21,243 nucleotides of DNA from Bacteroidia bacterium. GTDB taxonomy: Bacteria > Bacteroidota > Bacteroidia > Bacteroidales > UBA12481. Position numbers and translations under genes: made by a program. Location: positions 1-21,243 of the forward strand of contig JAPLDV010000565.1 in assembly GCA_026391235.1 (NCBI GenBank), written 5' to 3'. The notes under the pieces are model-generated. The model worked only from the letters and a program-made list of their open reading frames with translations, was not told the origin of the DNA and searched no databases. Shown in pieces: positions 1 through 7,364 of the stretch (positions are counted from its first letter, which is position 1; every line of letters begins with the position of its first letter).

Positions 1-98
1 GTCCAGGCCGCAGACTGTCTTCATAATAAGGTTGTTAATTACACATATTGAGCTACGAGCTCGTTTACTTACTCGAAGGTACGTCTGCGGCCCTGGAT
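1..98. repeat. Long inverted repeat upstream of the RACo-like gene
   Basis: Bases 1-15 (GTCCAGGCCGCAGAC) pair with 83-98 (GTCTGCGGCCCTGGAT). The helix has 14 Watson-Crick pairs plus a terminal G-T pair, with C93 bulged, and encloses 67 nt. It may extend left of the window. It lies in the 146 nt before the chosen ATG at 147, so it could be a closing helix of a structured leader or a remnant of another element. No known riboswitch class was recognised. Confidence 0.5.
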
Positions 99-146
99 TT
101 TTATGAAGTGTGTGTAAGAAGGCACTTATTATGTAAGTTTACCCTC

Positions 147-1634
147 ATGTTCACCAAGCTTAAAATTGTTTGCGCCCCGGGTGAGTCACTTCTTCACTCC
201 ATTCGCGAGAAGGGCGCCTATGTGCATGCGCCCTGCGGAGGCAAGGGTATCTGCGGCAAGTGCAAGGTGGATGTGGAGGGAATCGGAATGACACGGGCGT
301 GCGGATTTTACCCTGATCATGAGGTAGTGGTGAATATTCCGGAACCATCAGTAATGCAGGTATTAACCGAGAGTTTCTGGCCGGATCCGGAACCGGATCC
401 GGATATTTTTCCAACTGATAATCCGTATTTACTGGGACTTGCCGTGGATCTTGGCACTACCACTGTTGTTGTTTTTCTCGATGATCTGAAAAGCCACCGG
501 AATATCGGGATAAAAAGTTTTCCTAATCCTCAGCAGGCATACGGTGCCGATGTAGTCAGCAGGATACACTATTGCAGGGAAAATCCTGAAGGAACAAACC
601 GTCTGCAAAAGGAAATTGTTTCTGCCATTGCAGTTGCCGCTGCCGGTTTGTGTAATCAAAATGGTTTTGCTCCGGGATTGGCCGGACGGATGGTTGTAAC
701 CGGCAACCCTACCATGTTGCATATTTTTAAAGGAGTCAATCCGGAAAGCCTGGCAGTATATCCATTTACACCTGTTTTTTTAAAAGAGCAAAACCTTAAG
801 GGAGCCGAGATTGGGTTAATTGATTTTTCAGCGATAAATATTGAAATGGTCCCGTCGGTTTCTTCCTATATCGGAGCTGATATTGTGGGCGGGTTAGCTT
901 CTGTTTCATTCAATCCACCGCCGGGATGGAGCCTGTTTCTTGATATCGGGACCAATGGTGAGATGGTGTTATGGAAAGGCAGCGAAATACTGGCTTGTGC
1001 CACGGCGGCAGGACCAGCATTCGAAGGTGCACGCATCTCATGCGGGATGGCAGGGATCGAAGGTGCAGTCTGTGCCATCGGCCCCGGCGGATATGAAACC
1101 ATAGGAATGAAACCGGCTACCGGCCTCTGCGGCTCTGGCCTTGTTGATGCCGTGGCACTCCTGCTGGATGCCGGGAAAATTGATGTGATGGGATATATGG
1201 AAGGGAAAGAGGAATTGATAGAAGGCTTCAGTATCTCCCTCAATCCGCAGGATATTCGCGAAGTTCAGCTCGCCAAGGGGGCAATAGCAGCCGGAATCAA
1301 GGTAATGATGCACGAAGCAGGCATCACTGCAGATGATATCCGGCAGGTTTTTATGGCAGGAGGGTTCGGTTATGCGCTGCATGACTGGTCGGCCGGAAGA
1401 ATCGGGTTGATCCCGGAGGGGTTGGAAAATCGTCAGATCAGGGCGGGAAATACATCCGGATTGGGAGCCCGCTTGTGGCTCCATTCGGAAATATTCCGGA
1501 ATTATACGCGTGATCTTGCGGGCCGCATCCAATATGTGGAACTATCAGAACATCAAGCGTTTAATGATTTGTTTATGTGGGAAATGACTTTCCCTGAAAA
1601 TTCAGCTGTACATTGGACCAGCAATCAATTTTAA
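147..1634 (+). CDS. Short RACo-like corrinoid activation protein (2Fe-2S ferredoxin + DUF4445 ASKHA ATPase domain)
   Basis: This is a 495-residue cytoplasmic protein with an N-terminal [2Fe-2S] motif (Cys30, Cys36, Cys39, Cys52 in CGGKGICGKC...RAC). An acidic Pro linker at about 79-86 (PDPEPDPD) follows, then an ASKHA-type ATPase domain with AVDLGTTT at 99-106, and DIGTNGEM, AGPAFEGARISCGM and GLCGSG further on. Family knowledge: RACo/RamA-type proteins use ATP and an iron-sulphur centre to reduce cobalamin back to Co(I) in corrinoid proteins or methionine synthase. No methyltransferase or corrinoid protein is in view, so the partner is unknown. The frame is open from a TTG at 48, but the ferredoxin fold begins at the ATG at 147 and the extension overlaps the inverted repeat. 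Odd: only 12 residues separate the third and fourth Cys, so the ferredoxin domain is compressed. The family assignment is firm; the substrate is inference. Confidence 0.85.
   Translation: MFTKLKIVCAPGESLLHSIREKGAYVHAPCGGKGICGKCKVDVEGIGMTRACGFYPDHEVVVNIPEPSVMQVLTESFWPDPEPDPDIFPTDNPYLLGLAVDLGTTTVVVFLDDLKSHRNIGIKSFPNPQQAYGADVVSRIHYCRENPEGTNRLQKEIVSAIAVAAAGLCNQNGFAPGLAGRMVVTGNPTMLHIFKGVNPESLAVYPFTPVFLKEQNLKGAEIGLIDFSAINIEMVPSVSSYIGADIVGGLASVSFNPPPGWSLFLDIGTNGEMVLWKGSEILACATAAGPAFEGARISCGMAGIEGAVCAIGPGGYETIGMKPATGLCGSGLVDAVALLLDAGKIDVMGYMEGKEELIEGFSISLNPQDIREVQLAKGAIAAGIKVMMHEAGITADDIRQVFMAGGFGYALHDWSAGRIGLIPEGLENRQIRAGNTSGLGARLWLHSEIFRNYTRDLAGRIQYVELSEHQAFNDLFMWEMTFPENSAVHWTSNQF
381..404 (+). repeat. 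Two tandem 12-nt copies in the interdomain linker
   Basis: CCGGATCCGGAA is followed directly by CCGGATCCGGAT. The 12-nt period keeps the reading frame and encodes PDPE-PDPD, the linker between the ferredoxin and ATPase domains. Copy-number change here would alter linker length without a frameshift. Confidence 0.75.
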
Positions 1635-2327
1635 ATGAATCCGCAAGAAGCCCGTATCCTGTTGGTCGACGATGAGCCCGATATCCTTGAGTTTTTGGGC
1701 TATAGTCTAAGATTAGAGGAATTTACCGTTGAAGTGGCGAAAAATGGTTTCGAGGCGGTGAGGATGGCCCGTACCTTTTTGCCTCATCTCATTCTGCTGG
1801 ATGTGATGATGCCCGGAATGGACGGCATCGAAACATGCGAACAAATGCGCACCATACCTGAACTGAAAGAAACACTCATTGCATTTCTTACTGCGAGGGG
1901 TGAGGATTATTCACAGGTAGCCGGATTTGATGCAGGTGCCGATGATTATATAACCAAGCCGGTGAAGCCAAAAGTCTTGATCAGCCGGATAAAAGCTTTG
2001 CTGAAAAGAGTGCGACCATCTGGTGAGAAGAGAAATTCAATTAACATTATCCAGCTTGGGGACCTGGAAATCGATCAGGAACGATATCTTGTTATCCGTT
2101 CGGGAGAGGAAATTCATCTGCCGAGGAAGGAATTTGAACTTCTTATCCTACTCGCAAGCCGGCCCGGAAAGGTTTTCACCCGCGATAATATTTACCGGTC
2201 GGTTTGGGGGGAGGATGTGATTGTCGGTGACCGTACCATTGATGTTCATATCCGAAAATTGAGAGAGAAAATCGGTGAAGAAAGTATCCGGACGGTCAAA
2301 GGGGTTGGATACACCCTGATTTCGTGA
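1635..2327 (+). CDS. OmpR/PhoB-family response regulator (receiver + winged helix)
   Basis: This is a 230-residue DNA-binding response regulator. The receiver domain (about 6-122) has the acidic pair D12/D13, the phosphoacceptor D56 in LLDVMMPGMDG, T86 and K108 in TKP. The C-terminal winged helix (about 132-229) has the family hallmarks ELLILLASRPGKVFTR and VWGED...DRTIDVHIRKLREKIG...TVKGVGY. Its ATG starts at the base after the TAA of the RACo-like gene, so the two are very probably cotranscribed and translationally coupled. No histidine kinase follows; the next gene is convergent and ends 8 nt away. It is therefore an orphan regulator here, with kinase and targets unknown. All phosphorylation residues are intact, so it should be functional. 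Confidence 0.95.
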   Translation: MNPQEARILLVDDEPDILEFLGYSLRLEEFTVEVAKNGFEAVRMARTFLPHLILLDVMMPGMDGIETCEQMRTIPELKETLIAFLTARGEDYSQVAGFDAGADDYITKPVKPKVLISRIKALLKRVRPSGEKRNSINIIQLGDLEIDQERYLVIRSGEEIHLPRKEFELLILLASRPGKVFTRDNIYRSVWGEDVIVGDRTIDVHIRKLREKIGEESIRTVKGVGYTLIS

Positions 2328-2335
2328 ATCATTAA

Positions 2336-2938
2336 TTATATCAGGCGGATCAGCAAGAAATTAATTACCAATCCTGACAGGTAGCCCACGTAAACCTGCG
2401 CCGGGGTGTTGTCATCATCCTTCAGGCGGGCATATCCGGTAAGGCCTGCCGCCAGAAACAGGATCGCGATAATTATTTGCTCATTCAGCATCCATCGGAT
2501 CGAGATAGCAAGAACCATTCCGGTAACCCCGCCGATACCGGCCATGTGGATACTGATTTTCCATCTCCAGTTGAATATCGCAACAGCCAGAACGACCATT
2601 GATGAACCATTCAGGAAGAGTGAAAGGATAACCGGAGCGTCTACTTTCTGAAGTATAAACGCCCCGATCAGGTATAGTAATGCGATTATCAGCAAAGGAA
2701 TACGGCGCTCGTTTTTATCGGTGAGTAGCAAGTTGCTTATGATTTTTGTTTTAAGCAGGATGGGCATGATAGCCAATGGAAGGACCAGAGTGGTGAGGAT
2801 AACGACCGTGTAAATATATTTTTGACCTTCTGAAGGAATAAGATTCAGCCGACCGCCATAGGTCAGCAGGATGAATACTCCAACCATTGGCATGATGACC
2901 GGGTGAAACAGAACAGATATAACTCTTGAAGGCCTCAC
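2336..2938 (-). CDS. Degenerate PAP2-like multi-spanning membrane protein
   Basis: This 200-residue protein has about six hydrophobic helices. Its motif order resembles PAP2 lipid phosphatases: K75..R79-x-P81 (for K-x6-RP), S129-x-H131 (for SGH), and A-R171-x5-N177-x3-Q181 followed by VYVGYLSG (for SR-x5-H-x3-D). The third-motif His is Asn177 and the Asp is Gln181, so classical PAP2 catalysis is doubtful. It may be a non-catalytic relative or use a changed site. The start is a GTG sharing its G with the TAG stop of rpoN, indicating translational coupling to rpoN and asnS. A role in lipid or undecaprenyl phosphate handling would be inference only. Confidence 0.6.
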   Translation of the reverse strand: MRPSRVISVLFHPVIMPMVGVFILLTYGGRLNLIPSEGQKYIYTVVILTTLVLPLAIMPILLKTKIISNLLLTDKNERRIPLLIIALLYLIGAFILQKVDAPVILSLFLNGSSMVVLAVAIFNWRWKISIHMAGIGGVTGMVLAISIRWMLNEQIIIAILFLAAGLTGYARLKDDDNTPAQVYVGYLSGLVINFLLIRLI

Positions 2939-4410
2939 TAAAGTTCCTTTCTGAGGCGCGCAACGGGAATGTTGAGTTGTTCGCGATATTTTGCAACGGT
3001 TCTTCTGGCAATCAGGTATCCCCGTTGTTTCAGGATCAAGGCCAGTTTATCGTCGGTAACAGGTTTCAGTTTATTCTCATTTTCGAGGCATTCCTCAAGA
3101 ATTTTTTTGATCTCACGGGTCGATACTTCTTCGCCGGAATCTGTTTGAAGGCCTTCAGAGAAAAAATACTTGAGCGGGAAGATTCCCCAATCGGTTTGAA
3201 TGTATTTGGAATTGGCCACCCTCGAGATTGTGGAAATATCCAGGCTTGTACGTTCGCTGATATCTTTAAGGATCATAGGCCTCAGGCGCATTTCATCTCC
3301 TCCGCACCTGAAATATTCTTTCTGAAATTCCATGATGGCATTCATTGTGAGAATAAGGGTATGCTGGCGTTGGCGTATGGCCTCCATAAACCATTTGGCT
3401 GATTCCACTTTTTGCCTCACAAATGTTGCGGCTTCTTTATGATTGCGGTTCTGGTACTGGGTTTTCCGCTCCTGATTGTAGCTTTTAAGCATGTTGGCAT
3501 ACAACGAGTTTATGCGTAAGTCGGGAGCATTTTTTGAGTTCAGGCTGAGCTCGAGAATCCCTTCGTTGTCTTCGAGAACAAAATCCGGTACAATCTGGTG
3601 ATGCGACTGCATGGTGGTATCACCGTAATCACCACCCGGTTTTGGATTCAGGCGGATGATCTCATTAATGGATGATTTCAGCTGAAGATCAGTGAGATCC
3701 ATCCGGTTCTGTATTTTATCGTAATGTTTGCGGGTGAATTCTTCAAAAAAGTCTGTCAGGATGATGCGGGCATTTTTGGTATCATCATTACACCTGCCTT
3801 CACGTGTGTGCCGGTCGAGCTGGAGGATCAGACATTCCTGGAGGTTCCTGGCACCAACGCCCGGCGGATCGAATTCCTGAATCAGCAGAAGGATTTCCTG
3901 AAGTTCCTCAAAAGTGGTTGAGATGTTCAGGGAAAAGGCCAGATCATCGACAATATTTTCGAGGTCACGCCGAAGGTAACCGTCATCATCAATATTTCCC
4001 AGTATATAGTGACCCAGGGCCTGTTTATCCTCGTCCATGATTCGCATGCCCAGCTGGTTGGAAAGGTTTTCGCGGAAGGAGATTCCTGCTGAGAAAGGGA
4101 TTTCAACCACCTTTTCATCTTCGTGCGACCGGTTCCTGGGATTTAACCGGTATGCCGGGATATCATAATCATCCTTGAATTCTTCCAGTGAGATCTCGTC
4201 TTTTTCCTTTTCCGGTTCCTCCTCATCGAGGCGTGAATCATTAATTTCCGGATCCTCCTCACGGCCCTCCTCAAGTATCGGATTTTCTTCAAGCTCTTTC
4301 TTAATGCGTTGTTCCAGCTGCATAGTAGGCACTTCCAGCAGTTTTATCAGCTGGATTTGCTGCGGCGAGAGCTTTTGCAGTAGTTTTTGCTGGAGACGTT
4401 GCTTGAGCAT
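2938..4410 (-). CDS. rpoN: RNA polymerase sigma-54 factor
   Basis: This is a 490-residue sigma-54, close to the family norm. Region I (1-47) is Gln/Leu-rich (LKQRLQQKLLQKLSPQQIQLIKLL) and contacts bacterial enhancer-binding proteins. A strongly acidic region II occupies about 48-86. A core-binding domain, the helix-turn-helix region, and the diagnostic RpoN box ARRTVAKYRE at 468-477 (recognises the -24 promoter element) follow. Sigma-54 directs transcription only with an AAA+ activator; none is encoded in this window. The gene starts 64 nt downstream of asnS on the same strand and overlaps the PAP2-like gene by one base, so asnS-rpoN-PAP2-like looks like one unit. No separate rpoN promoter could be argued with confidence. 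Confidence 0.97.
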   Translation of the reverse strand: MLKQRLQQKLLQKLSPQQIQLIKLLEVPTMQLEQRIKKELEENPILEEGREEDPEINDSRLDEEEPEKEKDEISLEEFKDDYDIPAYRLNPRNRSHEDEKVVEIPFSAGISFRENLSNQLGMRIMDEDKQALGHYILGNIDDDGYLRRDLENIVDDLAFSLNISTTFEELQEILLLIQEFDPPGVGARNLQECLILQLDRHTREGRCNDDTKNARIILTDFFEEFTRKHYDKIQNRMDLTDLQLKSSINEIIRLNPKPGGDYGDTTMQSHHQIVPDFVLEDNEGILELSLNSKNAPDLRINSLYANMLKSYNQERKTQYQNRNHKEAATFVRQKVESAKWFMEAIRQRQHTLILTMNAIMEFQKEYFRCGGDEMRLRPMILKDISERTSLDISTISRVANSKYIQTDWGIFPLKYFFSEGLQTDSGEEVSTREIKKILEECLENENKLKPVTDDKLALILKQRGYLIARRTVAKYREQLNIPVARLRKEL

Positions 4411-4474
4411 ACTTTCAGATTAGGAACATAGGAATAGGACCGATTTGCTTTTGTGGCTGAAAGGTACGAAATTT

Positions 4475-5872
4475 TTAGAATTCAGCATTGCGCGGGGTTC
4501 GGGGAAAAGGAATTACATCCCTGATATTTCCCATCCCGGTGACAAAAAGTATGAGGCGTTCGAAACCGAGTCCGAAACCACTGTGCGGACAAGTGCCGAA
4601 CCGGCGGGTATCGAGGTACCACCACATATCTTTTTCCGCGATGTTTTGTTCGCCCATCCGTTCCTGCAGTTTTTCGAGCCTGTGCTCGCGCTGCGATCCG
4701 CCAATAATTTCGCCGATCTTGGGGAACAGTACATCCATGCCCCTTACGGTGAGGTTATCCTCGTTCTGATACATATAGAAGGCCTTGATCTTTTTAGGAT
4801 AGTTGGTGAGAATAACCGGTTTTTTAAAGTGCTTTTCAACCAGATATCGCTCATGTTCAGCCTGGAGGTCGCTACCCCAGGATACTGGAAATTCCCATTT
4901 CTGACCTGAATTCACGATGATTTCAACCGCATCGGTATAGGTCATCCTGATGAAGTCATTTTCAACCACCATTTTCAGGCGGTCGATCAGTTCATTGTCA
5001 TACATCTGATTGAAAAATGCCAGGTCATCGGCACAGTTTTCCAGGGCATAACGGACCAGATATTTCACGAAATCCTCGGCCAGGTCCATGTTTTCCTTGA
5101 TTTCATAGAAAGCCATCTCCGGTTCGATCATCCAGAATTCTGCCAGATGCCGGGGTGTATTGGAGTTCTCGGCACGGAAGGTAGGGCCGAAAGTATAAAT
5201 ATCGCTCAACGCCATGGCGCCAAGTTCTCCTTCGAGCTGCCCCGAAACCGTGAGATTGGTTTCACGGGCAAAAAAATCCTGGTTGAAATCAATATGCCCT
5301 TCCGGAGTGAGTGGAAGATTTTTTATGTCGAGAGTGGTCACCCGGAACATTTCGCCTGCACCTTCTGCATCCGAACCCGTAATGATAGGGGTATGCAGAT
5401 AACAGAATCCCAGATCGTTAAAGTATTTATGCACCGCAAAAGCCATGGCATGCCTTACACGCAGAACGGCACTGAATGTATTGGTTCGTGGACGCAGATG
5501 GGCGATATCACGAAGGAACTCCATACTGTGGCCCTTTTTCTGCAACGGGTAAGTATTGGGATCAGCAGGTCCATATAGTTCTATTTCAGTTGCCTGGATC
5601 TCAACCGGCTGGCCGCTTCCAAGGCTTTCAACCAGTTTTCCGGTTACCCTCAGGCAAGCTCCGGTTGTGATCGATTTCATTAGTTCTTCACCAAAGCTTT
5701 CAGGATTGGCGACTATCTGGATAGTATGAATGATTGAGCCGTCGTTCAGTGCAATAAATGCAACCTGTTTGTTCCCGCGTTTGGTGCGGACCCAGCCTTT
5801 TACCGTAACATCCTGCCCAACCGGGGGGGTGGCAAGAAGTATTTTAATCTTGGAATGAGCGAGATGTATCAT
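4475..5872 (-). CDS. asnS: Asparagine--tRNA ligase
   Basis: This is a class IIb aminoacyl-tRNA synthetase that charges tRNA-Asn with asparagine. The protein is 465 residues, against about 466 in Escherichia coli. An N-terminal OB-fold anticodon-binding domain ([21 protein letters not shown] onward) precedes the catalytic core, which has motif 2 in [21 protein letters not shown] and motif 3 in [15 protein letters not shown], ending [12 protein letters not shown] as expected for AsnRS. The frame continues upstream to 5926, but the conserved N-terminus begins at the ATG at 5872, and a promoter -7 element lies at 5897-5904, so the shorter start is chosen. It is first in the asnS-rpoN-PAP2-like string. 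Confidence 0.97.
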   Translation of the reverse strand: MIHLAHSKIKILLATPPVGQDVTVKGWVRTKRGNKQVAFIALNDGSIIHTIQIVANPESFGEELMKSITTGACLRVTGKLVESLGSGQPVEIQATEIELYGPADPNTYPLQKKGHSMEFLRDIAHLRPRTNTFSAVLRVRHAMAFAVHKYFNDLGFCYLHTPIITGSDAEGAGEMFRVTTLDIKNLPLTPEGHIDFNQDFFARETNLTVSGQLEGELGAMALSDIYTFGPTFRAENSNTPRHLAEFWMIEPEMAFYEIKENMDLAEDFVKYLVRYALENCADDLAFFNQMYDNELIDRLKMVVENDFIRMTYTDAVEIIVNSGQKWEFPVSWGSDLQAEHERYLVEKHFKKPVILTNYPKKIKAFYMYQNEDNLTVRGMDVLFPKIGEIIGGSQREHRLEKLQERMGEQNIAEKDMWWYLDTRRFGTCPHSGFGLGFERLILFVTGMGNIRDVIPFPRTPRNAEF

Positions 5873-5896
5873 TTTTGAGCCTTTTGTACCTGTTGG

Positions 5897-5926
5897 CAAA
5901 TATAGAGAAAATGGCACAAGGCACAA
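5897..5926 (-). promoter_or_regulatory. Bacteroidota-type promoter of asnS (-7 TATATTTG, -33 TTG)
   Basis: On the minus strand TATATTTG (5904-5897) matches the TAnnTTTG -7 consensus exactly. A TTG at 5926-5924 lies 19 nt upstream, the expected spacing for the -33 element. The predicted start of transcription is about 15-20 nt before the asnS ATG. The -33 TTG is supplied by one unit of a 7-nt tandem repeat. Confidence 0.5.
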
Positions 5927-5947
5927 GGCTCAAGGCCCGAGGACCAA
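5913..5947. repeat. 7-nt tandem repeat, five units, in the asnS promoter region
   Basis: Plus-strand units are GGCACAA, GGCACAA, GGCTCAA, GGCCCGA and GGACCAA. Read on the minus strand, four of five units begin with TTG, the -33 core of the Bacteroidota promoter. The two units nearest asnS are identical and the distal ones diverge. Confidence 0.75.
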
Positions 5948-5971
5948 GTCTGCGAATCTCTGAATTTTCAA

Positions 5972-6994
5972 TTATTTCTCGGAATAGATTACCCTAAGTA
6001 CCGTGCGGCCAACAGCGGTGAGGGTTTCGCGGCTGATGTTACTCATATTATCGGCCCGGGTATGCCAGAATGGGCCGAAGGAGCTGTCGGTGGAGGCATC
6101 ATACTGGATAATATTGATACTCGGAATTCCGATGATTTCATTGATGAACCGGTGATCATCAATGAGCTGGGGCGTTTTCTGATAGGAGAAAAATCTCCCG
6201 TAACCGAGATTGTTGCCGGCTGTCCACACTTTATCCAGCACCGATTGGGCATAAAAGCGGCTTACTTCTTCCATTGAAAATTCAGCATTCGGAGCACCAA
6301 CCATATCAAGCAGAATGCCAAAACGGGCGAAATAACCGGTGACATGTGGATTTCTGGCCCAGTACTGGGATCCCAGGCACCAGTATTCGGGCTTGCTTTC
6401 TACATTGCGATGAGATGGAGCACCATAATCTTCGACATCAAATAGAATCACATCAACACCCAGCGGGGTTGGTTGTAATTGCAGAGCTCGCGCAATTTCA
6501 AGAAGAACACCGGCACCGCTGCCTCCGTCGTTGGCACCGTCAATGGCCTGATCACGTTTGGCAGAATCATCGTCATGATCGGCAAAAGGCCGGCTATCCC
6601 AATGGGCCATCAGAAGTATCCGGTTGCTTTTTTCAGGTTGGTACCGGGCTATAATATTTTTCATGGGAACGGCGGTCCCATCATATACCTTAACAGTAGC
6701 CTGTTGTACAATCACATCGGCACCAAATGAACGGAATTTCCCGGCCAGCCAGTCGGCACACATCGTTTGCGAAGGAGTGCCGGGTACCCTCGGACCGAAG
6801 CTAACCTGTTTTTCGACGAAGGACCAGGCTGAATCCCCCGAAAAAGGAGGAGTTTGAACAGGAGCAGCATCAATGGCTCCTGGCTGTTTCTGTGATGGAT
6901 TAGGTTTACACCCAATGAGTGAGATCAGAATGAGACCGCAGATGCTGAGTGAAGTGCGGTTTCTGAGGCTATAGATTAATTGATTCTGTATCAT
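5972..6994 (-). CDS. Type II glutaminyl-peptide cyclotransferase (M28-fold lipoprotein)
   Basis: This 340-residue protein has a lipoprotein signal (hydrophobic 16-28, lipobox LIGC, Cys29), so it should be tethered to a membrane facing the periplasm. The M28-type zinc fold shows H131-W-D133, D152 in DGANDGGSG, E188-D189 in FDVEDYG, and H311 in PFWHTRADN. The stretches WCLGSQYWARNPHV, GILLDMVGA and H281 in the DDH turn closely match, from memory, the Porphyromonas gingivalis-type glutaminyl cyclase more than true aminopeptidases. The reaction is cyclisation of N-terminal Gln to pyroglutamate. In Bacteroidota many exported proteins carry Gln just after the signal peptidase site, which gives this enzyme many substrates. 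It is monocistronic: 99 nt separate it from asnS downstream, and a 368-nt gap lies upstream. M28 aminopeptidase is the alternative. Confidence 0.82.
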   Translation of the reverse strand: MIQNQLIYSLRNRTSLSICGLILISLIGCKPNPSQKQPGAIDAAPVQTPPFSGDSAWSFVEKQVSFGPRVPGTPSQTMCADWLAGKFRSFGADVIVQQATVKVYDGTAVPMKNIIARYQPEKSNRILLMAHWDSRPFADHDDDSAKRDQAIDGANDGGSGAGVLLEIARALQLQPTPLGVDVILFDVEDYGAPSHRNVESKPEYWCLGSQYWARNPHVTGYFARFGILLDMVGAPNAEFSMEEVSRFYAQSVLDKVWTAGNNLGYGRFFSYQKTPQLIDDHRFINEIIGIPSINIIQYDASTDSSFGPFWHTRADNMSNISRETLTAVGRTVLRVIYSEK

Positions 6995-7362
6995 TTTTTG
7001 TAGTTTTTAAGGTATAAGATTCAGGTGATACACAATAGGTAATTTCCTCCTTCATAAATACTTAATTCTTCAACTTCGGAATTTGGAATTTTAATTCGAA
7101 TCTAACCTTCTCACATCCTCACTTCCTCGCCTCTTCCTGTCACTAATTTCTGAAATTTTGGGCTCATAGCCCTAAAATCAATGATATGTCCCCAATTAAT
7201 AATTTGATATCCAACATATTAGCACATTAGCACATTAGCACATTGGCACATTAGCACATTAGCACATTAGCACATTAGCACATTGGCATATTAGCACATT
7301 AGCACATTGGCACATTAGCACATTAACACATTGGCACATTGGCACATTAGCACATTAGCACC
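6995..7362. other. 368-nt non-coding gap between cysS and the glutaminyl cyclase gene
   Basis: No credible coding region is present. It holds an 8-nt tandem array at the cysS end, a hairpin at 7152-7179, and AT-rich low-complexity sequence (about 7020-7140, including purine/pyrimidine-biased GAGGCGAGGAAGTGAGGATG on the minus strand). No clear TAnnTTTG promoter for the cyclase gene was found in the 60 nt before its ATG. Confidence 0.7.
7152..7179. repeat. AT-flanked hairpin downstream of cysS
   Basis: The sequence GAAATTTTGGGCT-CAT-AGCCCTAAAATC folds into a GGGCT/AGCCC stem extended by ATTTT/AAAAT with one bulged base. It lies about 185 nt past the cysS stop in the direction of cysS transcription. 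It could act as a weak terminator, but no T-run of five or more follows on either strand. Confidence 0.4.
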
Positions 7363-7364
7363 TT
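7221..7364. repeat. 8-nt tandem repeat array (18 units of RGCACATT)
   Basis: Eighteen consecutive 8-nt units run without interruption. Most are AGCACATT, with GGCACATT variants and single changes (GGCATATT, AACACATT, AGCACCTT). One decayed unit (AACATATT) precedes at 7213-7220, and another partial unit (AACACCCT) follows at 7365-7372 inside the last codons of cysS. The period is not a multiple of three and all frames hit stops, so it is non-coding. The cysS stop codon at 7363-7365 sits at the array edge. Confidence 0.95.

Noticed and set aside
48..146. N-terminal extension of the RACo-like protein from a TTG codon at 48
   Set aside because: The ferredoxin domain begins at the ATG at 147. The extension has no family similarity I recognise and lies across the inverted repeat.
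3724..4040. Plus-strand open frames inside rpoN, and similar frames opposite other genes
   Set aside because: They lie entirely antisense to well-recognised genes, show no domain signatures, and have no promoter evidence.
7221..7364. CRISPR array
   Set aside because: Units are 8 nt, contiguous and without spacers, and no cas gene is nearby. It is a simple tandem array.
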